64,000 bases of DNA, taken from the NCBI GenBank assembly GCA_002337605.1, contig DDGL01000014.1, forward strand, positions 839,523 through 903,522, read 5' to 3'. Positions 16,726 through 25,364 of this stretch are shown here, piece after piece (within the stretch, counting starts at the first letter, position 1; the number at the start of each line of letters is the position of its first letter). The DNA comes from Flavobacteriaceae bacterium UBA1903. GTDB lineage: Bacteria > Bacteroidota > Bacteroidia > Flavobacteriales > Flavobacteriaceae. The notes beneath the pieces were generated by a model. The model was not told the DNA's origin and did no database searches. It saw nothing but the letters and a program-made list of their open reading frames with translations. The position numbers and the translations under genes are program-made.

Positions 16726-18546
16726 ATGGGACTAGTTACGACCAAAGAGATTGCGAAAGCCTTAAAAGTTGATAAACTCGGCTTTTTTGGAACCCTTATG
16801 GGATGGTCTGTAATGAAGGTACTTAACATCTCTACATGTAATAAAATCTATGACCGCAATAAGCATTTAAGCGGCCTGGAATTTATTAATGCGCTACTGG
16901 AAGAATTTGAAGTAGATTATGAAATCCCGGAAGAAGACTTAAAACGAATTCCAAAAACGGGACCGTTTATTACTATTTCTAACCATCCATTGGGTGGGAT
17001 AGATGGTATTTTACTACTAAAACTATTGCTGGAACGTCGCCCGGATTATAAAATAATAGCCAACTTTTTATTGCACCGCATTGCTCCATTAAAACCGTAT
17101 GTAATGCCCGTGAACCCCTTTGAAGAACACAAAGAGGCACATAACAGCATGATGGCGTTTAAAGCGGCATTACAGCATTTAAAAGACGAACAGCCTTTAG
17201 GAGTTTTTCCAGCAGGGGAAGTTTCTACTCAAAAAGAAGACCATATAATCATAGACAGAACGTGGGAGCCAGCCGCTATGAAACTGATTAAAAAAGCAGG
17301 TGTCCCTGTTATTCCCATTTATTTTCACGGGCGAAACAGCAAATCGTTTTACCGCTGGGCTAAGATGAGTGATACACTTCGTACGGCTAAGTTGCCTAGT
17401 GAATTATTGACTCAAAAAGAACGAACCCTTAAGGTACGAATTGGGAACCCTATTTCAATCGAAGATCAAAAGGAGCACGAATCATTAGAAAGTTATACTG
17501 CTTTTCTGCGGAAGAAAACATATGTGTTGGCGAATCCCTTTCAGAGGAAAAAATTTGTGGATACCCTTCCCAAAACCATCAAACTTCCCAAATTACCGAA
17601 GAAAATTGCAGGCCCAGTCCCCGTTGAAGCTATTGAAAAGGAAATTGAAGCCCTTCGCCCGGAAGATAAACGCTTGCTGGAAAGTAAGAACTATGAAGTC
17701 TTTCTAGCTTCTGCAGAAAAAATACCCAACATACTTTTAGAAATTGGTCGCTTGCGGGAAATCACCTTTCGTGAAGTGGGAGAAGGAACCAATAACGCTA
17801 TAGATATTGATAAGTTTGACAACCACTACCATCATATGTTTTTGTGGGATAACGAAGCCAAAAAGATAGCTGGAGCCTATCGAATGGGATTGGGGTCTAA
17901 GATTTTTGCAGCCTATGGCATTGATGGGTTTTACCTGCAGGACCTTTTCCGTTTTGAGCCCGAATTGCACGACATGATGAGCAAAAGTATAGAGATGGGT
18001 AGGGCATTTATCATTAAAGAATACCAATTACGCCCCATGCCGCTGTTCCTGCTTTGGAAAGGAATCGTACATACTACGTTACGGTATCCTGAGCACAAGT
18101 TTTTAATAGGAGGGGTGAGTATAAGCAATCAGTTTTCAGAATTCAGTAAGAGTTTGATGATCGAGTTTATGAAATCGAATTATTACGATCCCTACATAGC
18201 TCAGTACATAAAGCCCAAAAAAGAATACAAAGTAAAGCTAAAGGATGCCGATAAAGATTTCATCTTTGACGAAAGCGAAGCGGACCTTAATAAATTCGAT
18301 AAGCTTATTGATGAGGTAGAACCTGGAGCGTTGCGACTACCCGTTCTTATAAAAAAATATATTAAGCAAAATGCAAAAGTCGTAGCGTTTAATGTAGATC
18401 CTCTTTTTAATAATGCAGTAGACGGGTTAATGTATATTCGTATTGCAGATTTGCCCGAAAGTACTGTAAAACCAGTAATGGAAGAGTTTCAGGCTGAGTT
18501 GGAGAAAAAATACAGTAATGGCAGTAAAACACCTGAAGACACTTAA
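16726..18546 (+). CDS. Bifunctional acyltransferase, OlsF-like (amino-acid lipid synthesis)
   Basis: 606 residues with two acyltransferase parts. The N-terminal half is a PlsC-like O-acyltransferase with NHPLGGIDG at residues 86-94 (H-x4-D type) and FPAGEVS. The C-terminal half (about 300-545) is a GNAT-like N-acyltransferase related to OlsB (REITFREVGEGT, IEMGRAFI). This is the layout of OlsF, which makes ornithine lipids by N-acylating and then O-acylating; flavobacterial relatives may use glycine or other head groups. Acts at the inner membrane. No partner genes adjoin it. Assignment rests on domain order; the amino acid used is not known. Confidence 0.75.
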   Translation: MGLVTTKEIAKALKVDKLGFFGTLMGWSVMKVLNISTCNKIYDRNKHLSGLEFINALLEEFEVDYEIPEEDLKRIPKTGPFITISNHPLGGIDGILLLKLLLERRPDYKIIANFLLHRIAPLKPYVMPVNPFEEHKEAHNSMMAFKAALQHLKDEQPLGVFPAGEVSTQKEDHIIIDRTWEPAAMKLIKKAGVPVIPIYFHGRNSKSFYRWAKMSDTLRTAKLPSELLTQKERTLKVRIGNPISIEDQKEHESLESYTAFLRKKTYVLANPFQRKKFVDTLPKTIKLPKLPKKIAGPVPVEAIEKEIEALRPEDKRLLESKNYEVFLASAEKIPNILLEIGRLREITFREVGEGTNNAIDIDKFDNHYHHMFLWDNEAKKIAGAYRMGLGSKIFAAYGIDGFYLQDLFRFEPELHDMMSKSIEMGRAFIIKEYQLRPMPLFLLWKGIVHTTLRYPEHKFLIGGVSISNQFSEFSKSLMIEFMKSNYYDPYIAQYIKPKKEYKVKLKDADKDFIFDESEADLNKFDKLIDEVEPGALRLPVLIKKYIKQNAKVVAFNVDPLFNNAVDGLMYIRIADLPESTVKPVMEEFQAELEKKYSNGSKTPEDT

Positions 18547-18593
18547 AGATTGCTCTTATGCGACACATCAGAATACAAAACAACTAGTTAAGA

Positions 18594-19367
18594 TTACTGC
18601 CCTACACTCAAGCTACTATACTTTGCTTTCACCATCATAAAAATACCGTATCCAACCAGTCCTAGTGAAACAACCCCCAGAATAAGGCCACCAAATTCGT
18701 TTTCAATAAACCCGAAAGCATCACTTTTACTAAGTTTATTGGCATTGCTTGAAAACCCTGCTTTAATAAATAAAAAACCTAGTAGTCCAGCAACGATACC
18801 GCGGGAGGTATAGCCTACCTTGCCAAATTTTAAAACCAGACCTTGTGTTTTAGCTGGAAGGCTCGTACTCTCAACTTCTTCTTTAAATTTACCAGAATAT
18901 GCCTGGTAAAATTCGTAAACACCTTTACCAACAAGGGCAACACCAACAAGTATCGCAATAATTATAGCATACTCTGATTCAAATATTTTCGAGATAAAAG
19001 ATTTTTTCCCGCTTTCAGAGCCAAGTACCGTTTTTAGGGACATATAAGAAAGTATACCGTACAAAACACCACTGATAAAATAAGCCACGCGTTTGACAGT
19101 TCCTTTAAAGCTATTTTCAATCTCACTTGGGTTTGTAAATGCCTGGTACCATCGCCAGAAGACATAGCCTAAAAGTCCTATAGATAACAAAACTAGTAGT
19201 ACTTTACCAAATAATTGCTGGGCTATAAAATCTATAACTGTACTGGAACTCGATTTTTCTCCTCCATATCCAAAAGCGGCCAATGTAGTGAGTGCTCCAA
19301 TTATAAAATAGACAATTCCTTTGGTTGCGATGCCGAAGCTGGCAAATTTCTCCCTTTTACTGCTCAT
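18594..19367 (-). CDS. DUF1206 integral membrane protein
   Basis: 257 residues made of three similar membrane units, each with a FGIATKGIVYFIIGA-like start, giving about six transmembrane helices. This repeat pattern is characteristic of the DUF1206 family. Function is unknown; relatives often occur in stress-related contexts. The gene is convergent with the acyltransferase gene 47 bp away; no hairpin was seen in that gap. Upstream, 19368-19538 holds no gene and only an AT-rich stretch with TAACTTTA, a weak -7-like match on the minus strand. Confidence 0.85.
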   Translation of the reverse strand: MSSKREKFASFGIATKGIVYFIIGALTTLAAFGYGGEKSSSSTVIDFIAQQLFGKVLLVLLSIGLLGYVFWRWYQAFTNPSEIENSFKGTVKRVAYFISGVLYGILSYMSLKTVLGSESGKKSFISKIFESEYAIIIAILVGVALVGKGVYEFYQAYSGKFKEEVESTSLPAKTQGLVLKFGKVGYTSRGIVAGLLGFLFIKAGFSSNANKLSKSDAFGFIENEFGGLILGVVSLGLVGYGIFMMVKAKYSSLSVGQ

Positions 19368-19538
19368 AATAATTAAGTATATATAAAGTTATCTGATACT
19401 TGTGTAATAATAAAAAGTAGAGCGAATTTTTATAGTAACTTTATTAAGTTAGCGCCCTAAGAGAATTCTTGTTACGAAGAAAAAAGGATGGAACTCCTTT
19501 ACTAAATTGGGTCAATACGTTTGCTAAAGCTAACAACC

Positions 19539-19985
19539 TTATGAAAATTGAAGTAGCTGTCTTTTTTCAAAATTAAACAGTTCTGAAACATCCTTAGTAT
19601 TTTTAATACCATCCAGCTTACAAAGTACCGTTACTGTAGCACAAAGCCCATCAAAAACAATTTCTTTTTCTTTTGGGTTGGAGGGACTAAAATGCGAATG
19701 ACGTAAGGGTAGTTGATAGCTGCACCCTTGTAGGAAAGCGTTTTCAATGCTAAGTAGTTCTGATGGAAGATACCCGCCAAATCGCCTACCCATCATTTCG
19801 TGTACCTTGCCTATATAATTTAACTGATAAGACCCGTGATGGTCTGAAAGGTGCTTCCAGGCATCATTGCCTTCTAATATGGTGCCAACAGCACATTGGC
19901 TGCAACATTCCGGATGTAGTGTTTCATTGTGGAACGCAGTGTAGAGTTTTTGGACGGCAGCTTCAAATCTTGGAGTAGTTTTCAT
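19539..19985 (-). CDS. Conserved hypothetical protein with Cys-rich CCxxC motif
   Basis: 148 residues, no signal peptide or membrane segment. Cysteines cluster early (PECCSQCAVG) and later at FLQGCSY, GLCATV and LCKLDG; histidines around SDHHGSY add a possible metal site. Relatives are common in flavobacteria and are often mislabelled as a Na-translocating NADH-quinone reductase subunit; nothing here supports that (no FAD, NAD or 2Fe-2S plant-type motif). It precedes no obvious partner and is followed on the left by DUF1206 after a 170-bp gap. Function unknown. Confidence 0.65.
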   Translation of the reverse strand: MKTTPRFEAAVQKLYTAFHNETLHPECCSQCAVGTILEGNDAWKHLSDHHGSYQLNYIGKVHEMMGRRFGGYLPSELLSIENAFLQGCSYQLPLRHSHFSPSNPKEKEIVFDGLCATVTVLCKLDGIKNTKDVSELFNFEKRQLLQFS

Positions 19986-20045
19986 TGTAGCAAATTTTTC
20001 AGTAAAAAGATACGAAAAATTTAGGATGTGCTCTATTCTTAAAAC

Positions 20046-20627
20046 CTAACCGTGAATGGTTTCGGACTTCCCGTAATTTTTTATGATCTCTCCTTCAAAT
20101 TCTATGAGTTCCTGCCAGCGCTTGTCTACATCCACATTTTGACCATATTTACGGGCAAACCCTAAAAAAGTAGTGTAATGTCCCGCTTCGCTTATCATTA
20201 ATTCCCGATAGAATTTTGAGAGTTCTGGATCTTTAATGCGTTCGGAAAGTAATTTAAAACGTTCACAACTTCTAGCTTCGATCATAGCAGAAAATAACAA
20301 CCTATCTACCATAGCCTGCTCTCTGCTTCCCCCGCGATTCATAAATTGAAACAACTGATTTACATAGTGATCCTTCCGTTCGCGCCCTAGTTTATACCCT
20401 CGTTTTTTAATGATTTCGTGTACCATTTCAAAATGCTCCAGTTCCTCTTGGGCCAGTTTTAAAAGATCTGTCACTAGATCTACGTGTTGGCTGTTAAGTG
20501 TAATAATAGTAATGGCGTTGCTTGCAGCTTTTTGTTCGCACCAGGCATGATCTGTTAAAATTTCTTCCAGATTGCTTTCTACAATAGTGACCCATCTTGG
20601 GTCTGTGGCTAGTTTAAGGTTAAGCAT
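20046..20627 (-). CDS. miaE: tRNA-(ms2io6A37) hydroxylase MiaE
   Basis: 193 residues of the ferritin-like diiron fold. Candidate iron ligands are in ExxH pairs: EELEHFEMVH and EAGHYTTF, with EARSCERF between. MiaE hydroxylates the isopentenyl group of ms2i6A at position 37 of tRNAs reading UNN codons, using O2. The length and the conserved CEQKAASNA and FYRELMISEAGHY segments are typical. The gene lies 30 bp after the flavodoxin-family gene, possibly in the same transcript. Confidence 0.88.
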   Translation of the reverse strand: MLNLKLATDPRWVTIVESNLEEILTDHAWCEQKAASNAITIITLNSQHVDLVTDLLKLAQEELEHFEMVHEIIKKRGYKLGRERKDHYVNQLFQFMNRGGSREQAMVDRLLFSAMIEARSCERFKLLSERIKDPELSKFYRELMISEAGHYTTFLGFARKYGQNVDVDKRWQELIEFEGEIIKNYGKSETIHG

Positions 20628-20657
20628 ACTATAAGGTTGGTTCTAAATTGAAGTGTT

Positions 20658-21371
20658 CTATCTGTATTCCGGGTTCTCAAAATTCCATCGGGTCCCATCG
20701 TCCCAATCGCCACGGGAATTTCCATAGGGAGGATAACCGCCCTGATCTTTCAGCAATTTCGCCAAATGTAAAAGATTGTAGGTCATAAACGTAGTATTTC
20801 GATTGGTAAAATCATTGTTTTTGGCATCACTTTCTTTATCGTTATAACTAGGGCCTGGTCCTGCTTCGCCAATCCAGCCACAATCTGCTTGAGGAGGAAT
20901 ACTGTACCCAATATGCTGTAAGGCATAGAGTGTTCCCATAGCTACATGTTTAATCCCGTCTTCGTTTCCTGTAATAATACAACCCCCTACTTTTCCGTAG
21001 AAATAGTACTGGCCTTTTTCGTTTCTTCTACCACTTTCCCCGTACAAACGTTCAATAAGTTTGGTAGCTACTGAAGATTTTTCACCTAACCAAATAGGGG
21101 TGCCAATGACTAAAATATCGGCATCCTGTACTTTTTTCCACAGGTCTGGCCATTCGTCTTTCTCAGCCCCGTGTTCAGTCATATCATGATAGACTCCGTA
21201 GGCTATGTCGTGATTTACCAGGCGCAGATATTCTACCGTAACCCCTTCTGCACGAAGAATATTTATAGAAACATCCATTAACGCTTTGGTGTGGCTCATT
21301 CTGGGCGTTTTCTTGAGCGTACAGTTAATATAGAGTGCTTTTAAATTGCTGAAATCAATTGTAGTATCCAT
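20658..21371 (-). CDS. Flavodoxin-family / NAD(P)H-dependent FMN oxidoreductase
   Basis: 237 residues with a flavodoxin-like fold: ALYINCTLKKTP at the first strand-loop, the phosphate/flavin-binding ILVIGTPIWLGEKSS near residues 90-105, and GGCIITGNEDG. Enzymes of this family (WrbA/NQO-like) reduce quinones or other acceptors with NAD(P)H through FMN. Cytoplasmic, no signal peptide. It ends 30 bp before miaE. Specific substrate cannot be inferred. Confidence 0.82.
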   Translation of the reverse strand: MDTTIDFSNLKALYINCTLKKTPRMSHTKALMDVSINILRAEGVTVEYLRLVNHDIAYGVYHDMTEHGAEKDEWPDLWKKVQDADILVIGTPIWLGEKSSVATKLIERLYGESGRRNEKGQYYFYGKVGGCIITGNEDGIKHVAMGTLYALQHIGYSIPPQADCGWIGEAGPGPSYNDKESDAKNNDFTNRNTTFMTYNLLHLAKLLKDQGGYPPYGNSRGDWDDGTRWNFENPEYR

Positions 21372-21382
21372 AGGTTGTTCTT

Positions 21383-21421
21383 AAAAAATGGACAGTATAC
21401 TAGTTGTAAACTGTCCATTTC
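21383..21421 (-). terminator. Rho-independent terminator after the coiled-coil lipoprotein gene
   Basis: AAATGGACAGT and ACTGTCCATTT form a perfect 11-bp stem around a 13-base loop. Read on the minus strand the stem runs into a U-rich tract (ATTTTTTAA). It separates the lipoprotein gene (stop at 21446) from the flavodoxin-family gene. Confidence 0.85.
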
Positions 21422-21445
21422 TTGCGTATATATTACAAGCTATTT

Positions 21446-21955
21446 TTAGCTTTCGTTGTTTTTGGTGCCAAAGGTATTTATTTTCGCCATGATTTCATCG
21501 TGGGACTCTTTTATGCTTTCATGCTCTTGCTTCATATTCTCATGGTGATTCATCATAGTTGTGTGTTGCTCTTTCATCTCTTTTATTTGAGCCTTCATAG
21601 CATCCTTATCCATAGTGCCGTCCATAAAACTAGCTTTCATGTCTTTGTGAGATTCTTTTAAAGAACTATGCGCTTCCATATTGGCTTCGTGTTTTGCGAA
21701 AATCGCTTCGTGTCTTGCAAGTTTTTCAAACACAGTAGAGTCGTTAATTGTCATCCCTTCTAGCTGGGTGCTTAATTTATTATGAGTTGCTAGTAGGCTC
21801 TTGTGCATATCCTCAAAACTGCCATGTTGTATCATTAAACTCTCACGCTCCTCTAAAAGGGTTTCGTATTGGGACATTAAATCTGTTTTTTCCTTGTCTT
21901 CGCAGGAAGTAAAAACTAATAAAATGGTCAGAAGTGATAAAGTAATATATTTCAT
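21446..21955 (-). CDS. Small coiled-coil lipoprotein, His/Met-rich
   Basis: 169 residues with a lipoprotein signal (LLVFTSC, lipid-modified Cys at about residue 18). The mature part is almost entirely heptad-like, with many E, K, H and M residues (EQHTTMMNHHENMKQ), predicting a long coiled coil in the envelope. I recognise no family. The His/Met content could reflect metal binding but may simply reflect helix composition. It lies 35 bp downstream of the DUF1304 gene and has its own terminator at 21383. Confidence 0.7.
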   Translation of the reverse strand: MKYITLSLLTILLVFTSCEDKEKTDLMSQYETLLEERESLMIQHGSFEDMHKSLLATHNKLSTQLEGMTINDSTVFEKLARHEAIFAKHEANMEAHSSLKESHKDMKASFMDGTMDKDAMKAQIKEMKEQHTTMMNHHENMKQEHESIKESHDEIMAKINTFGTKNNES

Positions 21956-21990
21956 AAGATGTTTTTAATAACACTAAGATACAAAATAAT

Positions 21991-22350
21991 TTATAGGTGA
22001 AGTAGAACCAATACTACTATAGCGGGAATTGACTGAATAAATAAAATTTTTTTTGAAACTGAAAAAGCGCCATATATTCCTGCAATAGCCACACAACTCA
22101 AAAAGAAAACAGCTACGTTTTGTTGCCAGGCTAGATTCTCAATGAAAAAAGTCCAGATGAGTCCTGCCGCTAAAAAACCATTGTACAGTCCTTGATTTGC
22201 TGCCATGGCTTTGGTTTTTGGGAAAAGATCCTTAGGAAAACCTCTAAATACTTTTGGTCCCTTTGTGGTCCAGGCAAACATTTCGAAATAGAGAAAATAG
22301 AGATGAAGGAAGGCAATAACGCCTATAAGAATGTGTGCGGCAAGTGGCAT
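21991..22350 (-). CDS. DUF1304 membrane protein
   Basis: 119 residues with four hydrophobic helices and the DUF1304 signature near the N-terminus (HLYFLYFEMFAW) followed by NQGLYNGFLAAGL. Family members are small inner-membrane proteins of unknown role. Length fits the family. It lies upstream of the coiled-coil lipoprotein gene on the same strand. Confidence 0.85.
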   Translation of the reverse strand: MPLAAHILIGVIAFLHLYFLYFEMFAWTTKGPKVFRGFPKDLFPKTKAMAANQGLYNGFLAAGLIWTFFIENLAWQQNVAVFFLSCVAIAGIYGAFSVSKKILFIQSIPAIVVLVLLHL

Positions 22351-22461
22351 AGTTTATAGATTGTTCTCTATAAAATTACGACAATATTTTTTAATCAGGT
22401 TTCTTATTATAGGGAAGCGGTTGTGGTTTACAGGATGCACCGAATACTTTTTTTTCTAAAA

Positions 22462-22497
22462 TAAAAAAGCTTTCAAATACTATTTGAAAGCTTTTAA
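22462..22497 (-). terminator. Rho-independent terminator after the TM2 gene pair
   Basis: AAAAGCTTTCAAATA and TATTTGAAAGCTTTT form a perfect stem with almost no loop; on the minus strand it is followed by a U-run (TTTTTTATTTT). It lies 44 bp past the stop of the second TM2 gene. Confidence 0.85.
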
Positions 22498-22540
22498 TTT
22501 GATTAGTAAAGGCCAGGGTTTTTAAATTCTGGAACTTTAA

Positions 22541-22843
22541 TTAGAACCAGGGTTTCTTACCTACCTGGTATGTATTGTAAAATTCTTCGTCGGTTTTGGT
22601 GATGTAAATAATGCCTTCAATCAATCCAATGATAATAGGAATATACATGGTAAAAGCACCAATTATAATACACATAAGAGGAAAAGAGAGTAAAAGAATC
22701 CCCAATAATATAAGCCCTTCTTGTGTGTATCCTAAGACAAATTTATGTGCGCCAAAGCCACCTAAAAAAATGCCTAGCAGTCCAGCCAGCATTTTTTTGT
22801 TTTCTACAGGGGGTGTATTTTGATTTGTCTGTTGATTTTCCAT
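22541..22843 (-). CDS. TM2-domain membrane protein (second copy)
   Basis: 100 residues. A polar N-terminus (MENQQTNQNTPP) is followed by two hydrophobic helices with the TM2 pattern LGGFGAHKFVLGYTQEGLI and a conserved tail (TDEEFYNTYQVGKKPWF). TM2 proteins are small membrane proteins of unknown molecular role. The gene is nine bases after its paralogue at 22853-23215 and is clearly a tandem duplicate: core and tail are nearly identical. Confidence 0.85.
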   Translation of the reverse strand: MENQQTNQNTPPVENKKMLAGLLGIFLGGFGAHKFVLGYTQEGLILLGILLLSFPLMCIIIGAFTMYIPIIIGLIEGIIYITKTDEEFYNTYQVGKKPWF

Positions 22844-22852
22844 AGATGAAAC

Positions 22853-23215
22853 TTAGAACCAGCCTTTTTTACCAACCTGGTATGTTTGATAGAATTCTTC
22901 ATCGGTTTTAGTCAGGTAAATAATACCTTCAATAAGACCTATAATACCTCCAATTCCGCAAGTAACCACAGTAATTACAATCTGGATAATTCCTTCCTGG
23001 GTGTATCCAAGTACAAATTTGTGAATTCCTAAAGAACCAATTAAAATGCCCAGAATTCCGGCCATCATTTTTTTATTTTCCTGGCTATGAGTCACGTCAT
23101 TCCAGCCTTCTTTAAAATCGTTTGCAGCTTTGTTTGCTTCGTTGCCCAGATTTTCTGCGGCATCTTCTACGTTTTTTTTGGTGCTGTCGTAGCCTTCTGT
23201 ATTGTTTTCAGACAT
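22853..23215 (-). CDS. TM2-domain membrane protein (first copy)
   Basis: 120 residues. A longer acidic N-terminal helix (DAAENLGNEANKAANDFKEG) resembles YtxH/CsbD-like stress-protein segments and precedes the two-helix TM2 unit (IGSLGIHKFVLGYTQEG) and the tail TDEEFYQTYQVGKKGWF. It is the promoter-proximal member of a tandem pair. Function unknown. Confidence 0.85.
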   Translation of the reverse strand: MSENNTEGYDSTKKNVEDAAENLGNEANKAANDFKEGWNDVTHSQENKKMMAGILGILIGSLGIHKFVLGYTQEGIIQIVITVVTCGIGGIIGLIEGIIYLTKTDEEFYQTYQVGKKGWF

Positions 23216-23301
23216 CTTGTAAGTATTTGGTTGAGGGTTAAAAGTATAAATTATTTTTTAACGAGCGATACCCTTTTCGGGTAATTTGATAAACAGCCTA
23301 T

Positions 23302-24030
23302 TTATTTGGCTAACAAACCTTTAATTTCTTTTATTGTATTTATATGAGATGTTGCAACCATTCCTTCATTAAAAAGTGTGAGACTCTGCATGGAAACTTT
23401 GGGAGCTTCATGTAGCGTCTGGATCTTCCGGGTTGCTGAACAATGTAACATAGCAAATCCAGCTTTTTTAAATTGTTGACAATTGCTGGTATTTATCCCC
23501 CCTCCTGGCATAACTTGAAGAGTTTCACCTGCGCTGTCCTGTAACTTTTTAAGGAGTTCTATTCCTTTTATTGCCGAAGGTTCTTGTCCGGATGATAACA
23601 GCCTTGTTACATTCATGGTCTTGAGTTGTTCCAACGCTTCAAAAGGATTTCTAACCCAATCAAAAGCACGGTGAAACGTAAACTCCAAACTACCCGAACA
23701 CGCTTTCAATAATTTTGTTACTTCTAAATCTACTTCAAGTTCTTTGGTCAAAGCGCCACTAACAATACCGTCACACCCTATCTCTTTGCAGGTTTCAATA
23801 TCCCGAAGCATGATATCCAGTTCAGTTTCTGAGTAGGTGAAATTTCCACTTCTGGGACGTATGAGAACATGGACTGGAATGGTTAATTCCACCAACACTT
23901 TTTCGAGCAACCCAAAAGACGGGGTAAGCCCACCCACCGAAAGTTCGGTACACAATTCAATACGATCTGCTCCTGCTTGTTGCGCAGCGAGGGCACTTTC
24001 AAAACTATTAGCGCAGATTTCTAGAAGCAT
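23302..24030 (-). CDS. cutC: CutC-family protein
   Basis: 242 residues of the CutC TIM-barrel family: LEICANSFESALAAQQAGA at the first strand, DRIELCTELSVGGLTPS, FHRAFDW and MPGGGI. CutC was linked to copper homeostasis, but the evidence is thin in most bacteria and its enzymatic role is unsettled. Cytoplasmic. It is a chromosomal gene well outside the copper island and shows no island-like context. A weak hairpin (TACCC...GGGTA, 23269-23283) follows it on the minus strand. Confidence 0.9.
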   Translation of the reverse strand: MLLEICANSFESALAAQQAGADRIELCTELSVGGLTPSFGLLEKVLVELTIPVHVLIRPRSGNFTYSETELDIMLRDIETCKEIGCDGIVSGALTKELEVDLEVTKLLKACSGSLEFTFHRAFDWVRNPFEALEQLKTMNVTRLLSSGQEPSAIKGIELLKKLQDSAGETLQVMPGGGINTSNCQQFKKAGFAMLHCSATRKIQTLHEAPKVSMQSLTLFNEGMVATSHINTIKEIKGLLAK

Positions 24031-24109
24031 TTAATTTGAGGTTTGCGAAATACGATTTTAATATTTTTTTAAATGAAACTGCCCTTCTAAGTTTTAATAG
24101 CATAAAAAC

Positions 24110-24496
24110 TTACTCAAAAGCACTATCTATAGGCTCCCAGAGCTCAATTTTATTGCCATCGTTGTCCATGATGTAGCCAAATTTCCCATACTCAAACTCT
24201 TGTATCTCACCTATCACCTCAACACCTTCTTTTTTTAGTACTTTCAATAGTTCTACTAAATTTTCCACCCGGTAATTAAACATAAAATCCTTTTTGGAAG
24301 GCTCGTAATAGTTTGTATCCTGAGGGAAAGGACTCCATTGCGTAGAGCACTTAGTGCCGTTTTCGTCTTTCCACCAGAACGTGCAGCCCCAGTCGTCTGT
24401 GTTAAACCCCAAGTATTTTTTGTACCAGTCTTTGGTGGCGTTTGGATCTTTCGTTTTAAAAAATAACCCGCCAATACCTGTGACTCTTTTTTTCAT
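24110..24496 (-). CDS. VOC-family (glyoxalase-like) protein
   Basis: 128 residues in the vicinal-oxygen-chelate fold: GIGGLFFKTKDPNATKDWY, a central RVENLVELLKVL and C-terminal GYIMDNDGNKIELWEP with the glutamate that often binds metal. Members include glyoxalases, dioxygenases and antibiotic-binding proteins; no specific function can be given. It follows another VOC gene by 13 bp; the two are only distantly similar. Confidence 0.82.
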   Translation of the reverse strand: MKKRVTGIGGLFFKTKDPNATKDWYKKYLGFNTDDWGCTFWWKDENGTKCSTQWSPFPQDTNYYEPSKKDFMFNYRVENLVELLKVLKKEGVEVIGEIQEFEYGKFGYIMDNDGNKIELWEPIDSAFE

Positions 24497-24509
24497 GTGT
24501 ACTATCTGT

Positions 24510-24881
24510 TTATACGTGTTGATCTATTAAAATGGTATTGCCGTCCGGGTCTACCACCACGCAACTGGCAGGGCCTTTTGTGTTCTCATCGGCCTCTGTA
24601 ATCATGGCCATTCCTTCAGCTTTTAGGTGTTTTTGAATAGTTCTTACATCATCAAAATCTTTAACTATATGAGCGTTCTGGTCCCAGCCAGGATTGAACG
24701 TGATGATGTTGTTATCAAACATTCCCTCGAAGAGACCTACTAAGGAATCCTCGTTTTTCATGATGAGATATTTTTTTTCTAAATCTCCAGCAAACTTTGT
24801 AAAACCCAGGGATTCATAGAATGCTTTCGATTTCTTAATGTCCTTTACAGCTAGACTTATAGAGAAGGCTCCTAATTTCAT
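24510..24881 (-). CDS. VOC-family (glyoxalase-like) protein
   Basis: 123 residues with the VOC fold (FSISLAVKDIKKSKAFYESL at the start, CVVVDPDGNTILIDQH at the end). Reaction unknown. It is the middle gene of a small run with the second VOC gene and the DUF1801 gene 19 bp upstream. Confidence 0.85.
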   Translation of the reverse strand: MKLGAFSISLAVKDIKKSKAFYESLGFTKFAGDLEKKYLIMKNEDSLVGLFEGMFDNNIITFNPGWDQNAHIVKDFDDVRTIQKHLKAEGMAMITEADENTKGPASCVVVDPDGNTILIDQHV

Positions 24882-24900
24882 AGTGTTGTTTTAGTAATTA

Positions 24901-25356
24901 TTATTTCTTGATTGCATCTTCATATATTTCTATCCACTCTTGCGGTGTTATTTTACCCGCTAATTCTTCGATTAATGTATAAGGAATATCTTCCATTTTC
25001 TTAAACCGAATACAGCTTTTCCCCATATCCAGTTTGTATTTACAGTGTTTTGGATATGCTTCTACAAACCAATCCAAGAGTTCTTTTTGGGCATAAATAC
25101 CGCTGTGATACAAGGCAACAAAGTTTTTTTGTGAAGCAATATTTACAAAAGGTAATGGGTCTTTGGGGTTACAATGGTACCCATCGGGATACAGAGAATG
25201 CGGTACGTAAAAACCAATCATTTTGTATAAAATTCCTTCCTCGAATCCTTTTGGAAGGTGTTTCTGAAAGATCTTACGGAGTTTTTGAACAGGTGCTTGT
25301 CTGTCTTCTGGGAGTTGAGCGATGTAATCTTCTACGGTAGCTGCTTCGTATTGCAT
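24901..25356 (-). CDS. DUF1801-domain protein
   Basis: 151 residues with the DUF1801 (YdhG-like) pattern: VEDYIAQLPEDRQAPVQKLR, GFEEGILYKMIGFYVP and a central NFVALYHSGIYAQ. Small cytoplasmic proteins related to frataxin-like folds; function unclear. Eight bases separate it from the hydroxyacid dehydrogenase gene, so it probably shares its transcript. Confidence 0.82.
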   Translation of the reverse strand: MQYEAATVEDYIAQLPEDRQAPVQKLRKIFQKHLPKGFEEGILYKMIGFYVPHSLYPDGYHCNPKDPLPFVNIASQKNFVALYHSGIYAQKELLDWFVEAYPKHCKYKLDMGKSCIRFKKMEDIPYTLIEELAGKITPQEWIEIYEDAIKK

Positions 25357-25364
25357 ATTGTCGG

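Noticed and set aside
19539..19985. NqrF subunit of the Na-translocating NADH-quinone reductase
   Set aside because: The protein has no FAD, NAD or 2Fe-2S ferredoxin motif and is much too short; this name is a propagated error for the family.
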